From: Bostrychus sinensis
Lineage: Eukaryota > Chordata > Actinopteri > Gobiiformes > Eleotridae
Direction of reading: 5' to 3'
DNA: 64,000 nt
NCBI GenBank assembly: GCA_020698575.1
Contig: CM036243.1
Span: forward strand, 15,181,903-15,245,902
Shown in pieces: positions 62,786-64,000 of the stretch; the stretch's first letter is position 1; each line of letters opens with the position of its first letter. A program made the translations under genes and the position numbers. A model generated the notes under the pieces. The model had not been told where the DNA came from. It did not search any database and saw only the letters and a list, made by a program, of their open reading frames with translations.

Positions 62786-63968
62786 GTTGTTTCTAAATTA
62801 TGGTAAAAAAAATATTTTTTTTATGATCTTTGCAAACACTGAATTGCATTTTTATTTAAATTTTTTGGGGGAATTGGTGTTATAACTGAGTAGCTGTGTT
62901 TCTTTCCTCTCTTGACCTCCAAAAAACCAAGGGAATCTTTGTCTGCCTCCCGTTGGGGCCTTTTGGAGAGGCTGCCTGACAGGCTCCGCTCACTCTGACA
63001 GGACGCTCTATTGACTCAGGGGTTGGCTCGACAGAATGGGCGGTCTGTTTGAGCTTTGATTTTTACACAGGAGGGCAAAATTCACAGCACTTGAAGCTGC
63101 AATACTGTAATTATGTCAACATGTTTGGAGTTTAGCGGTGCTGTGTAGAGACCCAAGACCTTCCAGCGGGGAGGAGCACACTTATTTATATGATCCGTGT
63201 CTCTGTCGCGAAAGGGAGGGATCAAATATTACAACAGACAAGAACAAGTGACAGATGCCTTTTGTGAAATGGAAGCAGGTAAAGCACTGGAGACATGCAG
63301 CATTGTTTTGTTTTTTGTTTTTTTTGTTTCCTTCATGCTGTTGTGTTTACATAGGAGACAATGCTAAGCTGTCTGTAATTCAGGGCAAATTCAAAAGATG
63401 TCAGCCATGTCATTCCAACCCCCGTTTTATGGTAGCATTGCAAAGATGTAAATTCGTCTAACACATTCCTGATAAAGGCAAGGCAGCGCGCCATAACCAT
63501 GTATTTGTATCATGAAATGGTAGGAGAATGTCTGCTCCGTAGCCAAGATGAGAATAAAAGCATGTTTTAAGGCCAAACAGGGTAACATCAGGATGTGAAG
63601 CCAAATGCGGTATCAATTTTCATGAGTCAAAATTACAGGCTGACAAGCTGTTGTGCTGTCTTCCTTCATGTTGATAATAGTCTTTTTTTAGGAAATATGC
63701 GTCTGCTCCGATGATGAAAGCTCTTCAAACAGCTCTCCTGTCCACTGTATATTCATGAGACTTCTCTAACTATGGCTGGTTGATAAACACATTTTTATTG
63801 TTTAATGTAGAACCAAATTGAATTTATAGAAGACTTCTATATTAGAAACAGAATATTGGCATAGGCCTGAACAGGGTAGTGCTGGTTATTGCAATGATGA
63901 ATCAGTAAGAATATTTTCATATCTTTTGGCAGCTTTCTTTCTTATTGTACAGTGATTTAGGAAGTTTA

Positions 63969-64000
63969 CCGCCAGATGCCCTTCCTGTCGCAACCAGCCA
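63969..64000 (-). repeat. Family B repeat fragment cut by the window end
   Basis: GCCAGATGCCCTTCCTGTCG is the reverse of the GGAAGGGCATC segment of family B. Only the first bases are inside the window. Confidence 0.5.

Larger units (their letters stand above)
60427..64000 (+). other. ctnna2: Downstream intron of ctnna2 (partial)
   Basis: Starts with the donor GTGAGT after the 81-bp exon. The next alpha-catenin exon (beginning LRKAVMDH in relatives) is not present before the window ends. It contains a decayed DNA-transposon fragment, a tRNA-like SINE piece, a common teleost repeat, and an unannotated stretch at about 62930-63190 that may be conserved non-coding DNA. Confidence 0.85.

Noticed and set aside
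63255..63283. Possible tiny exon encoding MPFVKWKQ before a GTAAAG donor
   Set aside because: It does not match any alpha-catenin exon and lacks a good acceptor directly upstream.

Overview
The window is a piece of a ray-finned (teleost-type) fish nuclear chromosome. It is AT-rich, carries introns, and is littered with dispersed repeats whose word content I recognise as common in teleost genomes. The species cannot be named from the sequence. Only two genes can be supported, and both belong to one well-known nested locus. The plus strand is almost entirely intron of ctnna2 (alpha-N-catenin), shown by a single 81-bp coding exon at 60346-60426. On the minus strand, inside the large ctnna2 intron, lies a complete lrrtm1 gene (38196-39767), which encodes a postsynaptic leucine-rich-repeat adhesion protein. 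The nested, opposite-strand arrangement of LRRTM1 in CTNNA2 is known from mammals and is conserved here.

Layout: 1-37.6 kb is upstream ctnna2 intron. It holds a triple-nested set of DNA transposons at 9.76-12.15 kb, a SINE split by a hAT-type element at 22.9-24.0 kb, a decayed Tc1-like element at 24.8-25.2 kb, a LINE 3' fragment at 26.8-27.3 kb, and several repeat fragments. 37.6-41.2 kb is lrrtm1: 3'UTR, single coding exon, a probable 5'UTR intron and a promoter region. 41.2-60.3 kb is more intron, including a 698-bp hAT-type element with a perfect 8-bp target duplication at 57.5-58.2 kb. The ctnna2 exon follows at 60.35 kb, and 60.4-64 kb is the start of the next intron, again with SINE and repeat copies.

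The two proteins meet in neurons but do different jobs. Alpha-N-catenin links cadherin-beta-catenin complexes to actin. LRRTM1 is a synapse organiser that binds presynaptic neurexin and ends in a PDZ ligand. I found no sign of a new enzymatic or defence system. The most unusual content is the precisely dated nesting of transposons (each layer has its own target-site duplication), two plus-strand AG|GTAAGT sequences that could be recursive-splice sites in the long ctnna2 intron, and several repeat-free stretches that read like conserved non-coding elements. The last two are inference and need alignment or RNA data.
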